Positions 25,051 to 32,379 of a stretch of DNA of 35,405 bases are shown one piece after another. Location: contig CANQOX010000008.1 of NCBI GenBank assembly GCA_947625595.1, positions 1-35,405 on the forward strand, in the 5' to 3' direction. Made by a program: the position numbers and the translations under genes. The notes beneath the pieces were generated by a model. That model saw only the letters and a list, made by a program, of their open reading frames with translations, did not search any database and was not told the origin of the DNA. Each line of letters begins with the position of its first letter. Within the stretch, counting starts at the first letter, position 1. The stretch is from an uncultured Clostridia bacterium (GTDB lineage: Bacteria; Bacillota; Clostridia; Christensenellales; Borkfalkiaceae).

Positions 25051-25122
25051 GCTCGGAATGACAGAATATTGGCTGCTCGGAATGACGGAATCATAGCCGC
25101 TCGGAATGACGTGACGCACAGG
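25051..25122 (+). repeat. 24-base tandem repeat, three units
   Basis: GCTCGGAATGAC occurs at 25051, 25075 and 25099, exactly 24 bases apart. The first two 24-base units are similar over most of their length (GCTCGGAATGACAGAAT... and GCTCGGAATGACGGAAT...); the third diverges after the shared 12-base core. The core also appears, inverted, at 10283-10297. Confidence 0.8.
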
Positions 25123-25169
25123 AAATAAAATCGTAAGAAATAATTTGCTAAAAAAGGATCAAGAAAAAC

Positions 25170-25940
25170 ATGCAAATCAGAGAAATTTATGCTATGATAG
25201 ATGAGACGGCGCCGTTTGTGCTGTCTAAAGAGTACATGCAGTTGGGCATGCACGACAACAGCGGTCTGCTCCTCGACTGCGGGAGAGAGACCGCGGGAGT
25301 ACTCTTTGCGCTCGATCTCACGGTCGAGGCCGTCGCCGAGGCGAAAAAGAGGGGCTTTCATCTCATCGTGACCCATCACCCCGCCATTTGGGACGGCGTC
25401 ATGCGCATCACGCCCGAGGAGACGCCCGCGCTCTTTGACTGCGTGAAGGAGGGCATTTCGGTCATCTCCGCGCATCTCAATCTTGACGCGGCGGACGGGG
25501 GCATCGACGAGAGCCTGATGCTCGGTCTTGGCGGGAAGAAGCCGCTTGCCGTCATGGAGAAGCTCTCCTGTGGCGGCTATGGCAGGGTGTACGACGTGGA
25601 GCCGTGCACGCTGTCCGCATTTGCCGCCCGCGCGGGGAAGGAATTCCGCACCGACAAACTTGTCGTCTACGGCGAAAGGGAAGTCAGGCGCGTCGCAAGT
25701 TTCTGCGGCGGGGGATTTTCGGGCCAAGCCATAACATTTGCACTCGAGAACGGCGCGGACACCCTCGTCACCTCGGACGGAAAGCATCACATCGTCCTCG
25801 ACGCCGTGGAGAGGGGGCTCAATGTCCTTCTCTTCACCCATTACGCCTCCGAGATCTACGGGTTCACCCGCTTTGCGGAAACGATAAAAAATAAAATCGG
25901 GCTGCCCTGCGCCGTCTTTACGGACAGGCGGTTCCTGTAA
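25170..25940 (+). CDS. Nif3-like dinuclear metal centre protein (YqfO family)
   Basis: A 256-residue member of the NIF3/DUF34 family, proposed metal-binding hydrolases whose substrate is not settled. Expected metal ligands are visible: H69-H70 in VTHHPAIW, H102 and D106 in AHLNLDAA, and near the C-terminus THYASE, with His and Glu. It lacks the central PII-like insert of longer YqfO proteins, so it is the short form. AAAAAGGA lies about 11 bases before the ATG. In related genomes this gene follows trmK directly; here the TIR insert and repeats lie between. Confidence 0.9.
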   Translation: MQIREIYAMIDETAPFVLSKEYMQLGMHDNSGLLLDCGRETAGVLFALDLTVEAVAEAKKRGFHLIVTHHPAIWDGVMRITPEETPALFDCVKEGISVISAHLNLDAADGGIDESLMLGLGGKKPLAVMEKLSCGGYGRVYDVEPCTLSAFAARAGKEFRTDKLVVYGEREVRRVASFCGGGFSGQAITFALENGADTLVTSDGKHHIVLDAVERGLNVLLFTHYASEIYGFTRFAETIKNKIGLPCAVFTDRRFL

Positions 25941-25952
25941 GGAGTGAAATAT

Positions 25953-26651
25953 ATGTCTGCATTACAAGAATTATTGGAATATCAGAGATTGGATGGCGAG
26001 CTTCGGAAGATCGAAATGGAGCTGAACGCGACGGAGGAGAAGAAAAAGCTCAATCAGGCGAAGATCGTCATGCGGAATGCCGAGCAGAGGATCGCCGCGC
26101 AGGACAAACGCGCCGTGGAGCTCAAGGCTCTCCGCGACAGCCTCATCGCCCGCGTGGACGAGACGAGCAAGGCGATCGCCGAGTATTCGGACGTCGAGGA
26201 GCTTGTGGAAGGGGGCGGGGACGTCGGCTTCTATAAGAAGAGCGCACAGCAGCTCATGGACAGGGTCCGCTCCATGAAGAGCGAGCTCAACAAGCTCATT
26301 GCCGAGATCGAACAGCTCACTGCCGAGTATAAAAAGCTCATGGAGCAGGGCAAGCTCATGAGCAGGCAAAAGAGGGAGTACACCGAGAAATTCAAGGAAG
26401 TTCAGGCAAAGTACGCCGACAGGATCGCCCAGCTCAACAGCCAAATGGAGGAGGCGGCGAAGAAGATCCCCCCCGAGATCCTCGACAGGTACAGACAGAA
26501 GCGCAAGGAGAAAATTTTCCCCGTGCTCGTCCCCCTGAACGGCGATATGTGCGTCTGCGGTATGGACCTTCCCCTTGCACAGCGGAACAGTCTCGCGGGC
26601 GGCAACGTCATCGAGTGCGAAAACTGCCACCGTTTCATCTACAAACAGTAG
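25953..26651 (+). CDS. Coiled-coil protein with C-terminal C4 zinc ribbon (zf-RING_7-like)
   Basis: This 232-residue protein is almost entirely helical: a long heptad-rich coiled coil from about 5 to 175, then a C-terminal zinc ribbon (CVCG, then CENCHRF). This is the layout of the family usually annotated as 'C4-type zinc ribbon domain protein', often found beside nif3 and of unknown molecular function. The ATG at 25953 was chosen because TAAGGAG ends about 8 bases upstream; the in-frame GTG at 25944 overlaps that site. The gene is 12 bases after nif3 and is likely cotranscribed. Confidence 0.87.
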   Translation: MSALQELLEYQRLDGELRKIEMELNATEEKKKLNQAKIVMRNAEQRIAAQDKRAVELKALRDSLIARVDETSKAIAEYSDVEELVEGGGDVGFYKKSAQQLMDRVRSMKSELNKLIAEIEQLTAEYKKLMEQGKLMSRQKREYTEKFKEVQAKYADRIAQLNSQMEEAAKKIPPEILDRYRQKRKEKIFPVLVPLNGDMCVCGMDLPLAQRNSLAGGNVIECENCHRFIYKQ

Positions 26652-26684
26652 GCAGCGGCGTCGGCCGCCTGCATAGAATGGGGT

Positions 26685-27689
26685 ATGCAATCCCTCCTTG
26701 CAAGCGTCGATCTCACCGCCATTGCCTTCAATGCGGAGTATTTTAAGAATTTGTCTGCCTGTCCGCTCATCGCCGTCGTCAAGGACGACGCCTACGGGCA
26801 CGGCGCGGAGGAGGTTGCCCTGTCGCTTCACGGCAGGGCGGCCTCTTTTGCTGTTGCGACGGTGGAGGAAGGCGTCTCCCTGCGCGTCGCGGGTGTCACG
26901 GAGGACATCCTCGTCCTCACCCCGCCCATGACGGAGGAGGAGTGCGGGCGGCTCCTCGGCTACGGGCTCATCGCGAGCGTCACCTCCTATCCCGCCTTCA
27001 AACTCCTCTCGGACGCGGGGGAGAAGTTCGGCATTGCCCCGCGCGTGCACCTTGCGCTGAATACGGGCATGAACCGCTACGGCGTGGCCGATACGGAGGC
27101 GGGAAAGTTTGCAAGGCTTGCGAAAAAGCACGGTTTTTTGGTCGAAGGGGTCTTTTCGCACTACTTTTCGGCCGAAAATGACGGCGCGAGGGAGCGGCAG
27201 GACCTTCTCTTCGCGCGGGGAGCTTCGGCCGTGAAGGAGGTCTTTCCCGACTGCATCGCCCACATTGCCGCGACGGAGGGCACATTGAAGGAGAAAAAGG
27301 GGGACGCCGTCCGCATCGGGCTGGGGCTGTACGGCTACCGTCCCGAGGGCGGGTCAAAGCCCCTTCGCCGCGCCATGAAGCTGTACGCCTATGTCTCGAA
27401 TTGTTGCAAGCAGTACGGCGAAGGCATCGGCTATGCGCCTTCGGACGGCGAACATGGCGTGCTTCACACCCTTCGGCTCGGCTATGGGGACGGATTTTTC
27501 CGCGAGGGAATGGACGGCGTCATCGGAAAACTCTGCATGGACGCCGCGATCGGGGAGGGCCGCGCCTCCTTCGGCGAGAGGAAACTCATCGTCTCCGACT
27601 TTGAGGCCTACGCCCGCAGTCACGGCACGACCGTCTACGAAGCTCTCGTCCGCCTCCCCGCCAAGGCCGAACGGGAGTACATCAATTGA
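26685..27689 (+). CDS. alr: Alanine racemase-family PLP enzyme
   Basis: A fold-type III PLP enzyme of 334 residues, probably making D-alanine for peptidoglycan. The PLP lysine is K33 in VVKDDAYGHG, and the opposing catalytic tyrosine is probably Y267 in GYGDGF. R131 (TGMNRYG), RIGLGLYG (210-217) and CMD (284-286) are also in place. Several family positions differ: the residue matching the carbamylated lysine (K129 of the Geobacillus enzyme) is A124, DTGM reads NTGM, and the phosphate-binding 'ANSA' reads AATEG. The protein is a little shorter than the usual 370-390. Specificity for another amino acid is possible. No clear Shine-Dalgarno precedes the ATG. Confidence 0.82.
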   Translation: MQSLLASVDLTAIAFNAEYFKNLSACPLIAVVKDDAYGHGAEEVALSLHGRAASFAVATVEEGVSLRVAGVTEDILVLTPPMTEEECGRLLGYGLIASVTSYPAFKLLSDAGEKFGIAPRVHLALNTGMNRYGVADTEAGKFARLAKKHGFLVEGVFSHYFSAENDGARERQDLLFARGASAVKEVFPDCIAHIAATEGTLKEKKGDAVRIGLGLYGYRPEGGSKPLRRAMKLYAYVSNCCKQYGEGIGYAPSDGEHGVLHTLRLGYGDGFFREGMDGVIGKLCMDAAIGEGRASFGERKLIVSDFEAYARSHGTTVYEALVRLPAKAEREYIN

Positions 27690-27703
27690 GCATTTGAGGC
27701 AAA

Positions 27704-27728
27704 GGGGGCAGAGGCCCCCTGATTTTTT
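27704..27728 (+). terminator. Intrinsic terminator after alr
   Basis: Perfect six-base-pair stem GGGGGC (27704-27709) with GCCCCC (27714-27719), loop AGAG, followed by TGATTTTTT. It lies 14 bases after the alr stop codon and ends the nif3-alr transcription unit. Confidence 0.88.
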
Positions 27729-27778
27729 GACTTTTGTACGCATTTTTCTGTCATTTTTTAATCTCATTTCCGAATAAC

Positions 27779-27807
27779 TTGACACCCGTTCCCCAAACGG
27801 TTATAAT
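27779..27807 (+). promoter_or_regulatory. Consensus sigma-A promoter
   Basis: TTGACA (27779-27784) and TATAAT (27802-27807) are perfect, with a 17-base spacer. Transcription should begin near 27814. It would drive the membrane protein-rsmD-coaD-DAHP synthase-pheA unit. Its position just after the alr terminator supports the boundary. Confidence 0.9.
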
Positions 27808-27840
27808 GGATTATGGGTGTTTACGCCCATGGAGAGAAAA

Positions 27841-28512
27841 ATGCTCAACGATACACCGAAAAAGGTAAAAGATCATTCCAATCCGACCAAATGGCAGCTG
27901 TTCTGGCGGATCCAAGGGGAATGTTGGAGGCGCATGATCACGCCCTATCTCATGTACATGTTCATGAGCCTTCTGCTCCTGTCCGTGCAGGCGATCGTTC
28001 CCGATGAAAATTCTATTCTCGAGATCATTCTCGGCATCATCTGTATTGTTGGCGGGGGATTTTTCAACGCCCACCTGCTCTATCATACGGGCGTTCTGCA
28101 TTACGATAACTTCATCACGGGCAATATCCACAGGAGGAACGCCCTTTACGGCATTCAGTCGGGCGGCGACCACCGCCCCGAGCGGGAATTCAGCCCTTGG
28201 AAGGGCTTCTACATCGGCCTTCTCATCAGTCTGCCCGTCCTCATTTTCGGCATCTTTGCCCACTACTTCTATGATGTCGCGAGCCTCTTCTTCATGATGT
28301 TCGCGGGCTGGGCGATCATTCCCATCGCATGGTTCGGCACAGCGGAGGGGGGCGGCCTCATCGTCGACCCGATCTGGTCGTTGCTCTTCATGATCCTTCC
28401 CATTCTCATCAGCGGGATCGCCTATCTCATCGGCGCTTTCGTCGAAAAGCGGAGAAAGGAGAACACAGCCGCGCGCGATGAGAGGGTCAGGGAAGCGGGG
28501 AAAAACAAATGA
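27841..28512 (+). CDS. Hypothetical multi-pass membrane protein
   Basis: I do not recognise this 223-residue protein. It starts with a polar, basic cytoplasmic stretch (to about 35), then has roughly four or five hydrophobic segments: LMYMFMSLLLLSV, SILEIILGIICIVGGGFF, FYIGLLISLPVLIFGIFA, SLFFMMFAGWAIIPIAWF and LLFMILPILISGIAYLIG, ending in a charged tail. The ATG at 27841 has GGAGAG 4-9 bases upstream and leaves a leader of about 27 bases; in-frame GTG (27817) and ATG (27829) starts lie at or near the predicted transcript start. It overlaps rsmD by four bases. Confidence 0.75.
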   Translation: MLNDTPKKVKDHSNPTKWQLFWRIQGECWRRMITPYLMYMFMSLLLLSVQAIVPDENSILEIILGIICIVGGGFFNAHLLYHTGVLHYDNFITGNIHRRNALYGIQSGGDHRPEREFSPWKGFYIGLLISLPVLIFGIFAHYFYDVASLFFMMFAGWAIIPIAWFGTAEGGGLIVDPIWSLLFMILPILISGIAYLIGAFVEKRRKENTAARDERVREAGKNK

Positions 28513-29042
28513 GGATCATCGCGGGAAAGCACCGAGGGCGCGTCCTTGCGGCCTTCGGCGGGCAGGACATCCGTCCCACGCCCGACCGCGTGAAGGAATC
28601 CCTCTTTCAGATCCTGTCGGGGTATCTGCGCGGCGCAAGGGTCCTCGACCTCTTCGCGGGAAGCGGCGCGCTTGGCCTCGAATGCCTCTCGCGCGGAGCG
28701 GAGGAGGCCGTCTTCAACGACAGCTCCAGAGAGAGCCTTGTCGTTCTGCGAAAAAATCTTGCCGCCTGCGGAGAGAGGGCAGAGGTCCTCAACATGGACT
28801 TTGCCGCCTGTCTCAAGAGCGTCGGCGGGACCTTCGATCTCATCTTCTGCGACCCGCCCTACCGCCTCGACCTCGCCGATGAGATCATGGAACTTGTCGC
28901 AGGGAGGGAACTTCTGCGGGAGGGCGGCCTCATCGTCTATGAGAGCGAGAGGGAGATCGCCGCGCCTGCGCCCTTTGAGATCGCCGATCGGAGAGAATAT
29001 GGAAGAGTGAAAATTTTTCTGCTCAAAAGGAGAGAAAGTTGA
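28509..29042 (+). CDS. rsmD: 16S rRNA (guanine(966)-N2)-methyltransferase RsmD
   Basis: Methylates G966 of 16S rRNA. The 177-residue product opens with MRIIAGKHRGR and has RPTPDRVKESLFQIL, the SAM-binding VLDLFAGSGALGLECLSRGA, and the catalytic CDPPY near 115-119. It overlaps the upstream membrane gene by four bases and coaD downstream, and the rsmD-coaD pairing is standard in Bacillota. Confidence 0.95.
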   Translation: MRIIAGKHRGRVLAAFGGQDIRPTPDRVKESLFQILSGYLRGARVLDLFAGSGALGLECLSRGAEEAVFNDSSRESLVVLRKNLAACGERAEVLNMDFAACLKSVGGTFDLIFCDPPYRLDLADEIMELVAGRELLREGGLIVYESEREIAAPAPFEIADRREYGRVKIFLLKRRES

Positions 29043-29533
29043 AAAAGTGCATCTTTGCGGGCACGTTCGACCCCTTCACGGTCGGACATGCCGACACTGT
29101 AAAAAAGAGCCTCACTCTCTTTGACGAGGTCATCGTCGCCGTCGCCGAAAACAGACGGAAGGTCACGATGTTCACCGCCGAGGAGAGGAAGGAGATGATC
29201 GAGGAGGTCTTTCGCGGCGAACCCCGCGTCCGCGTTCTCATCTGGGACGGGGTCATCGTGGACCTTCTCAAGCGCGAGGACACGCCATTCTATGTGCGCG
29301 GGGTCCGCAACGCCGTGGATTGCGCCTACGAGACGGATGATTTCTACGCCTCGAAGGACCTCTATCCCGCGCTCGTCACCCTGTTTTTGCCCGCAGAGCA
29401 GGGGCACACGCACATCTCTTCTACCCTTGTGAAAAATGCGCTCGCATTCGGGACGCCCTTTGAAAATTACGTTCCGAAGACGGTCTACGACTATATTTTG
29501 AGGAAAAAATCCCATGTTCCAGAGACAAATTGA
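29039..29533 (+). CDS. coaD: Phosphopantetheine adenylyltransferase
   Basis: CoaD makes dephospho-CoA from phosphopantetheine and ATP. The 164-residue protein has AGTFDPFTVGH with H17, VRGVRNAVDCAYE, and ISSTLVKNAL, all typical. The start is TTG at 29039, overlapping the rsmD stop by four bases; AAAAGGAGAG at 29025-29034 gives a good Shine-Dalgarno, and no ATG nearby would keep the N-terminal strand KKCIFAGTF. The 3' end overlaps the DAHP synthase gene by 20 bases. Confidence 0.96.
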   Translation: MKKCIFAGTFDPFTVGHADTVKKSLTLFDEVIVAVAENRRKVTMFTAEERKEMIEEVFRGEPRVRVLIWDGVIVDLLKREDTPFYVRGVRNAVDCAYETDDFYASKDLYPALVTLFLPAEQGHTHISSTLVKNALAFGTPFENYVPKTVYDYILRKKSHVPETN

Positions 29534-30542
29534 GATCCCGACCTTTGAAGAGATCCGCGCAGAACAGCCCGTTTCCAAGGAGCTTGCCGCGATCAAGAGG
29601 GAGCGCGACGAGCTTGCAAAGGCCGTCATCACGGGGGAGAGCGACCGCCTCATTCTCCTCATCGGGCCCTGTTCGGCCCACGAGAGCGCGCCCGTGCTCG
29701 AATATGTGAAGCGGCTGGGCAAGCTCAATGAGAAGGTCAAGGACAAGCTCGTCCTCATTCCGCGCATCTACACCGCGAAGCCGCGCACGAGAGGGGTGGG
29801 GTACAAGGGTATGTTCACCCAGCCCGACCCCGAGCACAAGGAGGACACGCTGAAGGGGATCCGCACCATTCGTTCTCTCCTTCTGAATGTCATCGAGGAG
29901 AGCGGGCTTTCGGCCGCCGATGAGATGCTCTATCCCGAGAATTACGCCTATGTCGAGGACCTTCTGACCTATGTCGCCGTCGGGGCACGGTCGAGCGAAA
30001 ATCAGATGCACAGGCTCGTTTCGAGCGGCATCGAACTCCCTGTGGGCGTCAAAAATTCCACTGGCGGGTCCATTCCCGTCCTGCTCAACTCCATCTTCGC
30101 CGCGCAGAGCCCGCAGGTCTTCAAATATCACAACTGGCAGGTCGCGACGGAGGGCAATCCCTACGCCCACGCCGTCCTGCGCGGAATGGTCGACCAGTAC
30201 GGCAACGACATTCCGAACTATCACTATGAGACGGTGATGCAGGTCGTCGAGGGGTACCATAAGACGGAGGGCGGCCTCAAAAATCCCGCCGTCATCATCG
30301 ACGCCAACCATTCCAACTCGGGCAAGCGCTTCCGCCAGCAGATCCGTATCGTCGAGGAAGTTTTGCAGAACCGCAGTTACGACAGCGATTTCAAGAAGAT
30401 CGTCAAGGGTTTCATGATCGAGAGTTTCCTCGTGGAGGGCTGTCAGAAGCACGACATCGTCTTCGGCCAGTCCATCACCGACCCCTGCCTCGGCTGGGAG
30501 GACACCGAGCGCCTTGTCTGCGACATCGCAGAGAAAGTATAA
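29514..30542 (+). CDS. aroF: 3-Deoxy-7-phosphoheptulonate (DAHP) synthase, type I-alpha
   Basis: Condenses PEP and erythrose 4-phosphate, the first shikimate step. The 342-residue protein has IGPCSAHE at 50-57 with metal ligand C53, YTAKPRTRGVGYKG, GVKNSTGG, DANHSNSGK (metal histidine) and MIESFLVEG. The architecture is the AroFGH-like class that is usually feedback-inhibited by an aromatic amino acid; which one cannot be told here, and the symbol is generic. It overlaps coaD by 20 bases and is followed 9 bases later by prephenate dehydratase, which hints at regulation by phenylalanine supply. Confidence 0.94.
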   Translation: MFQRQIEIPTFEEIRAEQPVSKELAAIKRERDELAKAVITGESDRLILLIGPCSAHESAPVLEYVKRLGKLNEKVKDKLVLIPRIYTAKPRTRGVGYKGMFTQPDPEHKEDTLKGIRTIRSLLLNVIEESGLSAADEMLYPENYAYVEDLLTYVAVGARSSENQMHRLVSSGIELPVGVKNSTGGSIPVLLNSIFAAQSPQVFKYHNWQVATEGNPYAHAVLRGMVDQYGNDIPNYHYETVMQVVEGYHKTEGGLKNPAVIIDANHSNSGKRFRQQIRIVEEVLQNRSYDSDFKKIVKGFMIESFLVEGCQKHDIVFGQSITDPCLGWEDTERLVCDIAEKV

Positions 30543-30551
30543 GGAGAGCTT

Positions 30552-31403
30552 ATGACAAAACTTTACGCGACGCAGGCGGAGAAGGAGGCAGACCGCCCAG
30601 AATCGACGGGAAAAGTGAGCTGTCTCGGCCCCGAGGGAAGCTATTCACAGCTCGCCTCGGAGATCCTCTGCAAGGGGTATGAGATCGTCCTCTGCCGCAA
30701 CTTTCGGGAGGCCGTCTCCAAACTTTTGGACGGCGAAACGGACTATGCGGTCCTGCCCGTCGAGAATTCTCTCAACGGCGGCGTTCTGCCCGTCTTGGAC
30801 CTCCTCGCCGAGGCGGACATCTTCGGCGACGAGGAGTACATGCTCAAGATCGATCACCGCCTCGCGATGAGGGAGGGGACGGACCCCAAGGACATCGATA
30901 CCGTCTGCTCCAACGAGCAGGCGCTCGGGCAGTGCCTCGAATATCTGCAGAAAAATTTCCCTGCGGCCGTATACCTTGCCACTTCCTCCACGACGGAGAG
31001 CCTGAAGCGGCTGAATCGTCATACCGCAGGCATTGTCGGGGCGCATGTGAAGCAGGAGGGCGTCGTCCTCTCCCCGGAGAATATCGCCGACGTCAAGCAG
31101 AACTTTACGCGCTTTCTGCGCTTCTCGAAGGGTCAGCCCTCCCTCGACAGGCGAAGCGCGATGATCTTTCTCTGCGCAGTCTGCGCCCACAGGCCCGGGG
31201 AACTTTTGGGCATGCTGAAGATCTTCCAGCGGTACGGGCTCAACCTCACGCGCATCGATTCCCGCCCCCTGAAGGATTCCTTCGGGCAGTACCGCTTCTT
31301 TATCGAATTCACGGGGGACGTCTCCTCCGACCGCGTCAGATCGGCCCTTGCCGAGATCAAGATCTACTGCGGCCAGTACAGGCTGATCGGCGCATACATG
31401 TGA
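30552..31403 (+). CDS. pheA: Prephenate dehydratase
   Basis: Converts prephenate to phenylpyruvate in phenylalanine synthesis. The 283-residue protein is monofunctional (no chorismate mutase domain). Catalytic-domain motifs are CLGPEGSYSQ, LPVENSLNGG, SNEQALGQC and the N-T-R-F element (QNFTRFLRF). The C-terminal ACT domain starts HRPGELLGMLKIFQRYGLNLTRIDSRP, with the ESRP-type phenylalanine-binding motif as DSRP, so feedback control by phenylalanine is likely. AAGGAGAG precedes the ATG at good distance. It ends 19 bases from the convergent ylbJ-like gene with no obvious terminator. Confidence 0.94.
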   Translation: MTKLYATQAEKEADRPESTGKVSCLGPEGSYSQLASEILCKGYEIVLCRNFREAVSKLLDGETDYAVLPVENSLNGGVLPVLDLLAEADIFGDEEYMLKIDHRLAMREGTDPKDIDTVCSNEQALGQCLEYLQKNFPAAVYLATSSTTESLKRLNRHTAGIVGAHVKQEGVVLSPENIADVKQNFTRFLRFSKGQPSLDRRSAMIFLCAVCAHRPGELLGMLKIFQRYGLNLTRIDSRPLKDSFGQYRFFIEFTGDVSSDRVRSALAEIKIYCGQYRLIGAYM

Positions 31404-31422
31404 CCGTCCGCATGGCGGCCCT

Positions 31423-32349
31423 TCACATCACCCAGAGCATTGTGAGAAAGCACAGCCCGCCCGCGACGGCGCCTTGAATGAATTTTACGGCGAGGAAGGG
31501 AAGGGGCTTCACTCCCGCCCGAGACAGGAAGGCGGTCTGCTGTACGAGGACGCACGCGCCACCGAATGTCGTGAGAAAACAGCACGCTGCGGCGGAGAGA
31601 GGGGAAGGCGAGGCAGAAAAGACCTTGCATCCCGCCGTCATCTCCATGAGCCCCCGCACCATTCCCTCGCAGAAGGGAGGCATCGGGGGAAGGACGGACA
31701 GGAGCATCTCCGAGAAGGCGTAGAAGAGGGCGATCGCGCCCCCGACGCAGAGGATAGAGATCACGGCGTTGTAAAGACTGTCGGAGAGGGCGTTTCCGCT
31801 CCGCATCTGCGGGACGGGAGGTGCCTTTGCGGGCCTTGCAAAGAGGCCCATCACGAAGCATACCCCCCACACGGCGGCGAGGTGGCAGAGAAGCATCGCC
31901 CATCCGACGGCGGGGGAGTGAAACATTCCGCTCCCCACGGCTCCCACGAGGAACATCGGCCCGCTCGTCGAGGCGAGACAGGCCAGCCGAAATCTCTCAT
32001 TTTCGTCCAATCTTCCGTTCTCATGCAGGTCGAGGACGGCACGCGCTCCCACGGGGTATCCCGACAGCGCGGACAGAATGGCGGTACACCCGCCCGCGCC
32101 CGAGACTTTGAAGATTTTGGAGAAGAGGGGCGAGAGTTTCCTTGACAGTCCCTCATAGAGGGAGAGCCGCGAGAAGAGGGCCGTCAGGAACAGGAAGGGG
32201 AAGGTAGCGGGCAGGACGCAGACCGCCCACAGCGAGATCCCCTCCGAGATCGCTTTCCCGTACTTTGCGGGGGATATGAGCAGGCAGACCATGGCGAAAA
32301 GGACGGGAAGCGCGGCAAGGAGCGATTTCAAAGTCTTTCTTTGGACCAT
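31423..32349 (-). CDS. ylbJ: YlbJ-like sporulation integral membrane protein
   Basis: A 308-residue protein with about eight hydrophobic segments and Gate-type features. Recognisable points are VLPATFPFLFLTALFSRLS, ALSGYPVGARAVLDLHENG, CLASTSGPMFLVGAVGSGMF, and the C-terminal CFLTTFGGACVLVQQTAF, matching the YlbJ family of spore-forming Bacillota, where it is a mother-cell sporulation membrane protein. It is shorter than the roughly 400 residues common for YlbJ. The ATG at 32349 is the best start by hydrophobicity, but no Shine-Dalgarno is visible, so the start is uncertain. It is divergent from the second patatin gene. Confidence 0.82.
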   Translation of the reverse strand: MVQRKTLKSLLAALPVLFAMVCLLISPAKYGKAISEGISLWAVCVLPATFPFLFLTALFSRLSLYEGLSRKLSPLFSKIFKVSGAGGCTAILSALSGYPVGARAVLDLHENGRLDENERFRLACLASTSGPMFLVGAVGSGMFHSPAVGWAMLLCHLAAVWGVCFVMGLFARPAKAPPVPQMRSGNALSDSLYNAVISILCVGGAIALFYAFSEMLLSVLPPMPPFCEGMVRGLMEMTAGCKVFSASPSPLSAAACCFLTTFGGACVLVQQTAFLSRAGVKPLPFLAVKFIQGAVAGGLCFLTMLWVM

Positions 32350-32379
32350 GCTAAAACATACGTAAGGAAGGAGGAAATT

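Larger units (their letters stand above)
24893..25169. repeat. Repeat island downstream of the TIR-LRR gene
   Basis: This 277-base spacer contains repeat B (24916-24962), repeat A copy 2 (24979-25025), a 24-base tandem repeat (25051-25122) and an AT-rich end that carries AAAAAGGA before nif3. No promoter of good quality was found for nif3. No gene is supported within it. Confidence 0.75.

Noticed and set aside
22060-25169. tRNA-associated integration or a transposon at the TIR locus
   Set aside because: No tRNA gene, transposase, integrase or terminal inverted repeat of insertion-sequence type was found; only direct repeats and small palindromes are present.
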